A DNA stretch of 64,000 nt from Pisolithus tinctorius (Eukaryota > Basidiomycota > Agaricomycetes > Boletales > Pisolithaceae), in assembly GCA_024663395.1 (NCBI GenBank), contig JANFAH010000052.1, forward strand, positions 310,001 to 374,000. Direction: 5' to 3'. Below the pieces are notes generated by a model that saw nothing but the letters and a program-made list of their open reading frames with translations, was not told the origin of the DNA and did not search any database. Both the position numbers and the translations under genes were made by a program. This document shows positions 54,376 to 64,000 of the stretch, in pieces. Numbering within the stretch: position 1 is the stretch's first letter; the number at the start of each line of letters is the position of its first letter.

Positions 54376-57300
54376 CAGGGAAGAATGCTACTGACATGAC
54401 ATAATGTCTATGACCTTCCAGAGGGCTGTCAACTTGCACACCTCTCTCAGCATCCCAAACCCTCACTGTCTTGTCCCAAGAGCCTGAGATAATCCTCTTT
54501 CCATCAGGGGAGAATGCAGCTGATTGAACATAATCAGTATGCCCCTGTAGAATCAACTGAACAGCTGGCCACTCCTTGAACCCTCCTGCAAAAACCTCTA
54601 CCAGACATTGGAATTTCGGCATAAGCATTTTTGATAGCAAGGCATTTGATGGACAAAATGGGAGTGCAGATGTAGACATGCATTGCACTGTGTGCAATTG
54701 CATTGCCAAAGTTCCGAATGAACTTTTTCCCATCTTGTGCCAGGGCTAATGCATCTTCAAACCCATTTTGGCCCTTTCATTGCTCTCAGATGATGTTACC
54801 CATAAACTATGAAATACTCACTAGCAACCACTTTGCAGTACATGTGAGAGCATCTGCAGCACTTCCAACTAACCCAAGCAGACTCATGGCCTCAAGCCAG
54901 AACAGAAACCTTTCACTTCCAACCACAGTGTTCACCAGTGTTGCCAGTCTGAAGTCAAATGCAGTCCTCCATAGATGCTGTGCCCAGAACTGACAGGAAT
55001 AAGATAGATGAGGCAAGATATTTTGAGCCTTCCTCTCTTGTAAATCAGCAACCTCAGCATTGCTGAAGTAGGAACTCTCCAGTCCACAGATGTTGAACTT
55101 AAGCTCACCGCAAAGGATTTGCAATGATGCAAAGGACTGCTCATATGAGTCAGACAAGTCAATGAAGTAGATCCCACTCCGTGAGCGATCGGTTAGGAAG
55201 TCGTAGAATGATGCATGGAGAGGGCAAACAGGAGTTGAGTGGTCAATAATGCCACTGAGCACCGGAGCCATGAACTCCAAGATGACAGAAATGTCATAGC
55301 GATCCTCCTCGCTTGGGAAGTGCATTCGCATCAGACTCAGCGTCTTCATCGGCAGGGGCTCCATGACCATCAAAACCTGTCGCATCACCGAATGGAATCG
55401 GGAAAGGGGTACCGGCGATGTGGGTATACCACTCTCCAAGATTGAGATATAGGTTGCATCCAGAAGCGTATTCCCCTCTCCAGAATGCAAAGTGACCACG
55501 TCGTCAAACCGTTCCTTCACGGTATGTCCCGCTCTGCTTGGCCTGACAAATTCACAAGCCAGACGCGCCCATTCGAATAACCCATTCGCCTTCTCAGCAA
55601 TCTGGTCTATCTCAGTGGATCCAATATCTTTGAGGTGGCCAATTTCGTTGGTAACGAATAGACGGATGTCACGTTCTGCGGATTCCAAAGGAACGTCGTC
55701 CAGACAGGTTTTTAGCACATGCCGAGAATGTCCCAGCACGTACTCTATGTCTGGTAAAGGTCTGGACGTCAAAAGAATGCGGAAATTGGCAGGCAACCGG
55801 GCAGCCTCGGTCGACGTGAGGAGTGACAAGATACGCCTTCTTGACATTTCTGTCCCGCTTTCGTCCAAGGCATCGATCACGACAACCACGTTCCCGACTA
55901 TCGCTCCCATAGCCTTCGACAGCGGTCCCAAGATGAGCCGCTGCCATTGCTGCACCACGTCAGGGGTAGTCTTGAGAGTGTGATCCTCCGCAAGAGCACA
56001 GGCTAATGCTCGTCGAAACGCAGGGTCACGTCCAGCCAGATCGCGCGCGACGGTAGTGAACACCTTCTCTTCGCGGTGCTCGGATTGTCGGTCACGGACG
56101 AAGCAAAAGCAAGCCCCGATTCCCCCCACGTCCTTTACCCACGATGCAATTGTATGCGCAATAGCAGACTTTCCCCTCCCAGCCTGACCATGAAGCCACA
56201 AGATCCGGGGCACATCGACGTCACGGTTGGTAATCCAACCGATGATCTGCTGTAAAACCTCGGTCCTCGTACCATCAAGACATCTTTTGGTCGTGTTCAG
56301 GCCAGCCCCGCCTGCATAAGCCATGCCGTCGAGGTTCAAATCCTCGAATACGCGATACACGTTGACGTGAATGTTCCGGATCGTGCGGTCGCGGTACTGC
56401 TGCATCAAGTCATCTAGGGTTTTGATGTGACCATCGGCAATGGTCTGCGTTTCAGACAAAATGTCTTTCCCCAATCTTTTCCCTGGCGACGTACGTATCG
56501 CACCAACACACTGAGACTATACAAAAATAAGACGTACAGAAGCTCTTCGTTTCGGAATAGGCTTTGATAAATTGTGCAGCGTCACTTATCACCCGCGCGA
56601 TCATTGCAAGGGTATCCTTCATGTTCTCGATATTCTTCATGGTGTCATCTTCCGCAAGAAATTCATAGGTATTCCTGATCTTATTCATCAGACTGGATAC
56701 TGCTGCATCTCGATTCACTTGGCTGATGAGCAACTGTGGGTAACGTGAGATAAGGAAAATGCGTTGAAGAGCGAACGTACATTGGAAGCAGCGGACAAGA
56801 TTCCCAGCGCAATCTTGGCATAGGGGTGAACCTGGCGTATCCATGCGGTGAGTGAAATCGGGTGCAAATATGAAACACATACGTTGGCAAGAGCAGTAAC
56901 GATTTCATTGAAAACTTTGAAAGGCTTGAGATACGTATCGCTAAAGTTTTGGATATCCGTGAATTGGGTATTGGCGTCGTCGACGACACTCATAACGCCG
57001 CATCCGATGCGATTCATGTCTTGGAATGCATTCATCGCAGCATCTACCTCTCGTCCAACTGCAGATGATGCGGGTTCTGACTGTGTCTCGTCGGCCGGCC
57101 TTTGGGTCTGCCCAAAGGGAATCAGCCAGGCCCCTCGCATGAGCAGGTGCTTACAGATGACGTACGTTCTGAGTTCCAAGCACCAGCGATTGTTCCATTT
57201 GCCCCAGAGGACTTCCATCGGTATTTGTATGAGCCCTTTCCGTTGCAATGGTCTGCTGGCTTTGGACCTTTTGATGGAAGAAGCGCTTGATCTTGGCAAG

Positions 57301-57783
57301 CCCTCCCTGGGATGTACTGCTCGATGTTTCAATGTCAGGGGCAGGACTCTCTGGGGGAACCTGAGATGGGTCTTGAGACTGATTCTCCAAATCAACATGC
57401 CATCCCCTTGCAAAGAAATAATGCTTACCGTCAGACGGCTAGGCGCTGCACCAGGCGGCTTCCCGAAGTCCAAGAGTCGACGATGTTCCTTCGAATGGCG
57501 TGCCATCACAAAGGAACTTCGTGTACGGTCTGTGAATTCTGTTCGACGTCGAGGATGAGAAACGCGTACAGTAGAAATGGTGAGGCTGTAGGTATTCTGT
57601 AAGCGCCAACATTATTGCTGTAAACACGTCGTCTTCGACATTCCCGCACTTTCGTGTGCTCACACCGTACTCTCCCCCTGCCACCACCTTTTGTACCGGT
57701 ACATCAACACTGATATATACCTTGCTCAAGCAAGGGGTGAAACTACACCTGAAGTCAATGCTATTCGTGCAGCATCCACCCAA
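54376..57783 (-). pseudogene. NLR gene, proximal part: C2-like N-terminus, NACHT, first WD40 units
   Basis: Reads from about 57600 with an N-terminal segment (IHRPYTKFLCDGTPFE, C2-like; exon borders uncertain) to a helical linker (DTYLKPFKVFNEIVTALANV, HPYAKIALGILSAASN, VNRDAAVSSLMNKI) joined over short introns. Then a 555-codon open frame (56474-54807): Walker A HGQAGRGKSAIAHTIASW, Walker B VVVVIDALDES, sensor-like RILLTSRPLPDIE, family tail HASFYDFLTD. After an intron come GKKFIRNFGN and, one frameshift later (~54670), EWPAVQLILQGHTDYV with WD40 units, until gypsy 2 at 54370. The NACHT ATPase would oligomerise on ligand binding by WD40, in heterokaryon-type or defence signalling. The NACHT frame is intact and CpG-rich; CpG is lost downstream of ~55,165. 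Confidence 0.88.
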
Positions 57784-57999
57784 GTTCAGGCGAAAGACGG
57801 CACCCCGACGTCAACATTTCGACAGACTCCTGGCCGAACTCAATCGCGAAGCAGCACTTCCTTCGACGAAGAGTTAAAATTTGTTTGGGAGCCGAGTACA
57901 CGGTCACGATGCAATGGTGACTACGAGATCCTTATTCCCTGAAGGGAACAACTAGCACGCGATGCGCCAAGCACAACATCTACAATATAGTACGATGCC
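57784..57999. other. Spacer upstream of the NLR gene
   Basis: Probable 5' flank of the NLR gene; short plus-strand frames only. Nothing recognised. Confidence 0.35.
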
Positions 58000-59462
58000 C
58001 TGCAGCGCCTATCCTCGCAATCCACTACTACCACAGGAAAGTTACCGGTAAGGGTGTTACCCCGTTCACCGCGTCTGAATTAGATAAATACAACAGGAGA
58101 ATCCAAGTGAGTGTTCCGTTCTGTGTGCTCGTTTACATGGGGAAATTCATATGTATGTCCAAAAATCCAGACAAATAATTCCCTTAGATCGACGCTGCAG
58201 AATTTGTTTGAGGAGTACGTCCTTGTTGCCGTCGGATCTCATAAAATCGAGAGCCATCGAAAAATGCATTGCTTGCTTCTCTGAGTTCGCTGTATCTCAC
58301 TCCAACTCCATCACCTTCCCCTCCCCACCCTCATCTCCGTCGCTCGAACTCGTGAACTTGCTAATGGAAAGAGTCGACAAGAATATCGATATCACTCTGT
58401 CGATACCAGGAAGAGACTCCTCTGTTGGGTGCACGATTGAGTGCCAGAAAAGCTTGAGGAGTATCAAGAAACATAGCCATGTCGTAGGCACGATATCGTA
58501 CGGATTCGAAGCCAGCTCGCGTATGTGGTGTTGTGCAACGTGCGACGATTGTGATTACAGAGACAGCGCTCGAGATGCAGTATTGGTGCGGGCAGGAGTT
58601 TCGGGGCGTCGCACGCTGGGAGCCGACTTTTGAGTTTGGAAAAGGGCGCATTATGAACTGTACCCGCACAAGCGAACATTCTATGCCGCCGTCTATCGGG
58701 AGTTGTATGGCTTGGTCATTCACGCTAACGCTGGTGAGCACTTCACCGTCCCACGCGATCGAATGGCGCTAATCAGATCTCAGAATCAATCGCTTCCGAT
58801 ACATCTCTCGCGCCGTTCGAGAGCGCAGAACTGTCCAGAATGATGGATATCGTGCGCGTTCTTCAAGGTCTGTTCTCTATCATTTTTACCGGACTCTTGG
58901 CTGATCGGGTGCTTTTCTTGCACTTTTCTCGTTGGCGGGCCTGAATAACAATACAGTTCAACGCGATAAAACAGACTTCAACCTTCCTTGTCGCATTCCT
59001 CTATCTTATGTATCTACTTCTCAACCTACCTTCCTACACTCGCAACGACGACACCTGGAATCGAAGAGTTGTAGTGAGCAGGGCACAAGTGGTTGGAGGG
59101 AAAGGGAGGGAAGCGCCATTATGGACATAAGGAGGGGCAGCGTAGAGACGGCAGAGCCAGGGATTTCGGATACAGGAAGGAGACAGGGCTCCGCGTGAGT
59201 ACCTCTCGGAAGGGAGGATAGAAAGACGGTCTCGTTCGTGAAGACTGGGGAGGAGGCGGAGGCTCGTGTGGAGATGAGCACTGCGTTTGAGACTAAAGGT
59301 GGTGTTCAGGACTTGCAACCATCGGAGTCTCAGGCACTTGAGATAACAAGGATAGCTTGGGGACGCCTCGATGATTTTGATATCGTCACTTTCATTAGGA
59401 TTGCCGTAGACAAGACCTACCAATGTCCATGGGTCGTACATAGAGGAGTGATGTGACCAGTC
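58000..59462 (+). pseudogene. Broken duplicate of the WW/four-helix membrane protein gene
   Basis: Colinear with 38700-41490: CGCAATCCACTACTACC... start, the FTASELDKYNR-like exon, ITFPSPPSSPSLELV (58310), the ALEMQYW exon (58570), the SDTSLAPFESAELS exon (58795), then a jump near 58880 that removes about 1 kb, including most of the helices, and the basic tail (59090-59330). The 3' end TRIAWGRLDDFDIVTF...VDKTYQCP (59350-59430) is preserved. Many shifts. CpG-rich. Confidence 0.75.
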
Positions 59463-59469
59463 GATTCGA

Positions 59470-60010
59470 TGGCGTCATCACACCCTTACATCGCCACAAA
59501 AAGGGTCAGCTTCGCGGTGCTTTTGACGATGCTAAGTTCGGTGCCGTCGCTGAGATCGAGCTTCTGGGCAGCAAGTATGTACATACGCACGCGTGTTTTT
59601 AATCTCGCCGCTGAGATATAGACACTGATAGCTGGCGATCTTGGTTTCGAAGTCGAGCGCGCTTGTACACACACGCATGCGTGGCACATCGCGCGACACA
59701 GCTATAGACAGATTGGATCGAGAACAGAGTCAAGGCCTTCTGTTGTCCTGGCTACTTACACAACGCATCAAACGGGTTCACGGATGCAAAATTGATAAGG
59801 GTTCGTTGTTTCCCTATGTGGAAGTCAACGAGCGCCTCAAAAACTTACAGCACCCACCGGACACTGCCAGTTCTTCCGCTACCATCCCCGGCCTGGTACT
59901 CACCATGGTCCTTTAATCGATTGTTTCGTCGCCATACTGGCGCTGCTGGTCATTCACGTGAGCGATGCGACTTTGTCTTGTAGTTGACCTCGACACCGCG
60001 GAGCGTCCCT
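59470..60010 (+). pseudogene. Segment Y, right copy
   Basis: Matches the minus strand of 37380-36950 (shared words ACGCATCAAACGGGTTCACGG-like, TTCTTCCGCTACCAT, CTGGTACTCACCATGGTCCTT, GTCTTGTAGTTGAC). It follows the membrane-protein duplicate in the same orientation, whereas in the left island the two are in opposite orientations. The reading frame QGLLLSWLLTQRIKRVHGCKI is open over about 90 codons; family unknown. Confidence 0.45.
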
Positions 60011-60341
60011 GCAAATGGAGTGTATGCGAACGTCAGCTGCCGGTGTGCATGGGTGCTCGGACACGTTGTCGTTCCCTGTAGTAAATAGAATTGGCGAGCG
60101 TAAGAAGGTACTCGATCACGTCTGCACTGACTGCCAGTACCTAACGTTCGAGGTGGGTGTTTCCTGCTTGAAAACCGAGTTCCCTTCCCCGCTGACGATG
60201 TTGCTCCTGCAGTCCTAGCTTCTTGATGCCGTCGCTGAGGATGTGTACGATTATCTGCATATGTGGCTCTCGTAAATCATCGTCGTAGTGTTTTTAACTG
60301 CGCTGTGGCCACCAAATGAGCTACTGTGACTCTACAGAGGT
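60011..60341. other. Spacer upstream of the zinc-finger gene
   Basis: No gene recognised; probable promoter region of the zinc-finger gene. Confidence 0.35.
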
Positions 60342-60566
60342 ATGTCTGTCCGAGTGTCTGAGAGCATGCGACAAGAGGATGTTAACGGATTTCTCTCTGA
60401 CTCGGAAATTCTAGAACGAGTCGTACTAATCTTGACCAGAGCGATCGGATGTTGGCCACCATACATAAACAAACTTAACTTCAACGTTCCCCCTCTACAA
60501 CATCTCTTGGTTCCGAGGTGTTGCTCGGTTTACTCCCACTCTCTTCTACCTTGTAATCTTAACACT

Positions 60567-61778
60567 ATGTATTCATATTCTGCATCGTACGCAACAGCGG
60601 AAGAACGCACTGTTGATGGTGGGTACGACAAGGTGGCTGACACGTCCCAGTCAGACATCGACTCCCCGTTTGAGTTATCGTTGTCCCCTGCTACCCACCC
60701 CTGGCTGGAAGGCGTGCATCTTGATGGAGAAGTCGCAGGCCTTCGTTCCACCCCGCGTGTACTGCTGGATCAGCCGAGCCACCCACCCTGGGTCCTGCAC
60801 GCTATAGGGGGAGACCTTGAGCTGGCCCAACCCGCGGACTTCAACCTAACGGCAGAGACCCCTTCTGTTGATCACCACTGGGAGCTTGCGGCTACCCTGT
60901 CTTCCCTCATCGCCAGTCCCCCTTCAGGAGGTACGGGTCCCAGCGTCAGTCCCAGCGTCCCTTCACCGATTTCCCCAGATACTTTTAACCCCCTTTTGCC
61001 GGCAATGGTTTATCCCGGCATGTTGCCCGCCGAAACTGCACATACTCCTCTGTTTACTCCAACACCCGGACCATCCGAACCGACCCCGACCACACAGGCG
61101 CAGAACCTGTTCAACCCATCCACCCCGTACAGAACCGAATGCTCTTTTCCGTTTTCCCAAGATGCGTTTTGCCTCCCCTTCCTGGAAATGGTACCTAATA
61201 CCAGCTTGTTTCCCGCCGCGACCGCATATACTCATCCGTTCACACCTCCACTTGGACTATCCCAACCGACGCCGACCACACAGATGCAGAACCCGTTGCC
61301 TGATCCCACCGTATTTCCCGCCGCACCATCCTATACTTATCTACCCACACCAACGCCTGGACCATCCCAGCCGATATCGACCATACAGACGCAGAACCCG
61401 CTCACCCCGCCCACCCCATCCACCCCATGCAGCGTTAGAAGAAGAACGCGTGGGCGGCAAGCACCAGTCTCACCTGATGGGAAAGCAGTCAAATACCGAT
61501 CCAAGAACGGGGAGCTTAAAGACAGGCCGTTTATCTGTCCCGTTGCTGCTTGTGCGGTGTCATTTAGCCGTAACGAGCATTTAAAGAGGCACATCAAGTG
61601 CGTACACACAGATGACGAAGGTGCGCACACTCGTTCAATTTGTGAGGTCTCGCTAAGGGGGGTACTTGGAGGTTGGGTTTGCCAGTATGGCGAGTCGTGC
61701 ATGAAGACCTTCACTAGGAAGGATAACTATCGACAGCACGTGCGGAAGGACCACCCAAATCAAATTTGGGTGAACTGA
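60567..61778 (+). CDS. C2H2 zinc-finger protein (two fingers), probable transcription factor
   Basis: Single open frame; ATG at 60567 (MYSYSASYATAEERT) is preferred, though the frame is open upstream to 60342. About residues 140-320 are Pro/Thr/Ser-rich, with three imperfect repeats of the type FTPTPGPSEPTPTTQAQN, an activation-domain-like composition. A basic stretch (RRRTRGR) precedes the fingers: C-x4-C-x12-H-x4-H (CPVAACAVSFSRNEHLKRHIKCVH) and, after a 30-residue insert, C-x5-C-x12-H-x4-H (CQYGESCMKTFTRKDNYRQHVRKDH). This is the C-terminal two-finger layout common in agaricomycete regulators. It would bind DNA in the nucleus; targets unknown. No stop or shift; CpG-rich; looks functional. 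It sits inside the duplicated block but has no copy in the left island. Confidence 0.85.
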   Translation: MYSYSASYATAEERTVDGGYDKVADTSQSDIDSPFELSLSPATHPWLEGVHLDGEVAGLRSTPRVLLDQPSHPPWVLHAIGGDLELAQPADFNLTAETPSVDHHWELAATLSSLIASPPSGGTGPSVSPSVPSPISPDTFNPLLPAMVYPGMLPAETAHTPLFTPTPGPSEPTPTTQAQNLFNPSTPYRTECSFPFSQDAFCLPFLEMVPNTSLFPAATAYTHPFTPPLGLSQPTPTTQMQNPLPDPTVFPAAPSYTYLPTPTPGPSQPISTIQTQNPLTPPTPSTPCSVRRRTRGRQAPVSPDGKAVKYRSKNGELKDRPFICPVAACAVSFSRNEHLKRHIKCVHTDDEGAHTRSICEVSLRGVLGGWVCQYGESCMKTFTRKDNYRQHVRKDHPNQIWVN

Positions 61779-61949
61779 ACATGAAACGGCGGTCACGTCG
61801 ACAAGGGCTTCAAATCGTGGGGGGGTCGGGGGGATTTTTCGAAGCCGGCATCTATCCAATCAGTAATTTCTCAACGATCTCTTCACGCACAAACGCGTGC
61901 TCAATTTAAGTAATCTACGCACGAAATTTCCTTATGCACCTGATTGTTA

Positions 61950-62200
61950 TACTTAGTATAGTCATAACCTCCTGCGCCATTTAGTATGTTTATGTTGTAG
62001 TATACACACCTACAGTGTGTCTCCCGTGTATTCTAGAGACTGGACGTGGTTCTTGGAAAGTGGAGTATCCTTTCACTAATACGACGTTGAGGGCGAATAG
62101 GTGTGGTCAGTGAACCAACCTAATTTTGGACTCCGCAAACCGCGAAAACATTGCGCAGACCACCCGCCTGGCCCTCCAGTCCGGTCGTTGGCTTGTCCAA
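61950..62200 (-). repeat. Segment X, right copy (inverted)
   Basis: The reverse strand matches 36740-36935 in order (CGCGGTTTGCGGAGTCCAAA, CCACGTCCAG, ACACTGTAGG, ACTAAATGGCGCAGGAGG). Confidence 0.6.
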
Positions 62201-64000
62201 CTAATACTCTGGTCAGACTACATGGCGGCCAACCTAACTCGGTTACCCCCCTCCCCCTAAATTTGTACCTGAACGGTTTGCGGAAGGCTGGGTGTCCGTA
62301 CACGACTACTTAAAAACCACCACGTGCGGTACTGGTCCGCCGGGCAACAGCGCTTGTAATGTCCATACTGGCCGTCCTGTAGCGCGATGGCGACATTGGC
62401 ATAGCTCCGTGACAGCCGGGAGAGGTGTGAAAGCAGCTCACGGCTGAGCGACGCGCGATGACGTAGGCACGTAACATTCAAGTTTCATTGAGCACTTTAC
62501 TGCACACCTTTTTATGTAACAGCGTCGAAAACATGTCGTTGTATCAGCACCTACCGTATGTCAGAGCAAGACACGGTCAATTGACATGAGAGCACCATTA
62601 CCGCGCGTACTCTGATCAATATTCTCCAGTTTCCACGGCTCCGTACGAAGACCAAGGCGGCACTTTACACCGGTATCCATTAGAGAATGGAGGCCAGCCA
62701 GACGAGATTCTCAACCTCATGCACGCCTGTTATGCACACGGTAGACGACGGTGAGTGGTAAGCACAACAGCAAACTGAGAACAACCACGTACCCTTCATG
62801 CACGTTCTAGTCCCCATCGTCAAACGAAATCGGCCAGTGGAAGTCATAACAAAAAGCAGAATGCCGTACTAGTACATACGGACTCCCGCGTATAAGCGTC
62901 TTCAGATCCGCCCCATTGCCAAATTTCCTCCTCCGATACGCCTCTAAACCCTTCGCAGACCGTGGTGCCACGGACTTTGGCGCAGACCACCTAGCTGCGG
63001 GTGATCGATCGATCGATCGTTGCCTTTGATTTTGGTGCATACTCATCAATACTCATCGACAATTTCTTCGGCATTTGTTTATGGACAGCAATTCAAATAT
63101 CCTCGGTCAGGCATCTCGGACAATGGATCAGCTCGTAGGTGAGCCAAACCAAGGTCCAGAGGACGCACAAACACCCATAATTGCCCCCTAACCGGGTGCT
63201 CCTGTGCGCAAACGCGCTCGATTTGTGTGGCCACTCGGACGTACGTAGTGACTTCGTAAATAGTAGACCCTGAAGTCATTCGCGTTTGTTCACGACAAGT
63301 AGCTGGTCAGAAACTGGGTCGATGACGCATCCGGCTCAGCAACCGATCTCTCGGTATAGTTGAAATCTGCACCTCTTTGGGTATCTGATCACTCATGACG
63401 CGTCCCACTGACAAACTGCAGGCCTGTATGCTCCCCCGCCATCAAGATTCGGTGCTATTCCCTACACGTGTAACCCATTCATTTGTCTGCGACGTGCGCG
63501 CACGGGATATGGGCTCGTTACCAGAACTGTCCACGCCTGCAGACCGGGAAAATACGGATGTGAACATTTGCAATTGAAGGCGGCTGATAGTCGCAGGTAG
63601 ACAACGCCAAGTTCCAGCGGATGCTGACAGATACGTCGCATTTGGCTTTTGGGTTGCCTCGAACAACGTCATCACTATCGTATCAGCGAACGAATAAAGG
63701 AACAACTTCTGGGGAGAGACGAACGTCAAGGAGGAAACGACGGTCAGGACTAGCCGAGAACGCGTTGTGCGTACATATAGGACTAGTAACAACTCACTGA
63801 TCACTTACATACATGTTGACCATGGGTACCATACGGAACGTTCCCTATTATGAAATCCGGATGAATGAAATGGAAAGGTTGCACTCGAAATTAAAATTCT
63901 TTCTCTTAAAGGAGAAAGGAAGCAGGGTTAGTGCCAAGTCTCCTTGTTGACGGAACCTGAAGGGTCAGTTGGGCTGCGCTTGGGTCGTTGGTACCAGTGA
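62201..64000. other. CpG-rich sequence, no gene recognised
   Basis: Only short frames. A small (GATC)n run lies at about 63002-63018, and a GCGCAGACCACC word at 62982 resembles one at 62153. Nothing else could be supported. Confidence 0.4.

Noticed and set aside
62201..64000. Several frames of 60-120 codons at the right end
   Set aside because: None shows a domain, splice-consistent extension or composition that stands out from chance frames in CpG-rich DNA.

Overview
The window is genomic DNA from a mushroom-forming basidiomycete (Agaricomycete). The signs are very short spliceosomal introns (48-71 nt) with GT...AG ends, a NACHT-WD40 NLR-type gene, an agaricomycete WW/four-helix membrane protein family, chromodomain Ty3/gypsy and Ty1/copia retrotransposons, and a Gal4-like accessory gene carried by a transposon. 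No bacterial operon structure, tRNA, rRNA or CRISPR was found. All calls come from reading the sequence; no database search was run.

Layout. 1-1.77 kb: CpG-rich unique DNA without a recognised gene. 1.8-7.0 kb: decayed P-loop GTPase gene, one of whose introns has grown into a ~3.1 kb array of ~80 bp intron-like units. 7-9.3 kb: decayed DNA. 9.3-10.9 kb: remains of a Myb/SANT-like gene and a second coding fragment, possibly a PIF/Harbinger transposon. 10.94-17.21 kb: minus-strand gypsy element ('gypsy A') without 5' LTR or gag, carrying an antisense two-exon Zn2Cys6-like gene. 17.21-19.74 kb: 'G', a long LTR-like element with its own ORF, interrupted by a solo LTR. 19.74-34.81 kb: a nest, in which copia D holds copia F (TSD GAGGT), which holds gypsy 1 (TSD GAGAC) and a solo D LTR (TSD AAACC). 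34.96-36.46 kb: a MITE and a solo LTR nested inside another small LTR-like element. 36.7-41.4 kb: a host-gene island with an apparently intact CstF-64 hinge/CTD gene and an intact-looking WW/four-helix membrane protein gene. 42.0-57.8 kb: one NLR gene on the minus strand, split by the 9.9 kb gypsy 2 (TSD CCCAT), which itself carries a second G copy. 58-62.2 kb: broken, partly inverted duplicate of the 36.7-41.5 kb island, enclosing an intact C2H2 zinc-finger gene. 62.2-64 kb: nothing recognised.

One theme links the parts: CpG decay. Almost all transposon DNA, the GTPase gene after its P-loop exon, and the WD40 part of the NLR gene are nearly free of CpG, while young insertions, the NACHT part and the unique islands keep it. 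By eye, every difference I could align between paired LTRs is a CpG to TpG/CpA transition, and gypsy 1 pol is broken only by TGA codons, at least five of them at expected arginine (CGA) positions. The likely process is cytosine methylation with deamination, or CpG-targeted RIP, directed at repeats.

The most unusual features are: the array of units that each look like an intron; exact 11-nt complementarity between the predicted mRNA 5' end and the primer-binding site in both complete gypsy elements (Tf1-style self-priming); a pol-to-3'LTR interval that holds a different accessory coding region in each of the three gypsy elements; and the G element with its conserved ORF.
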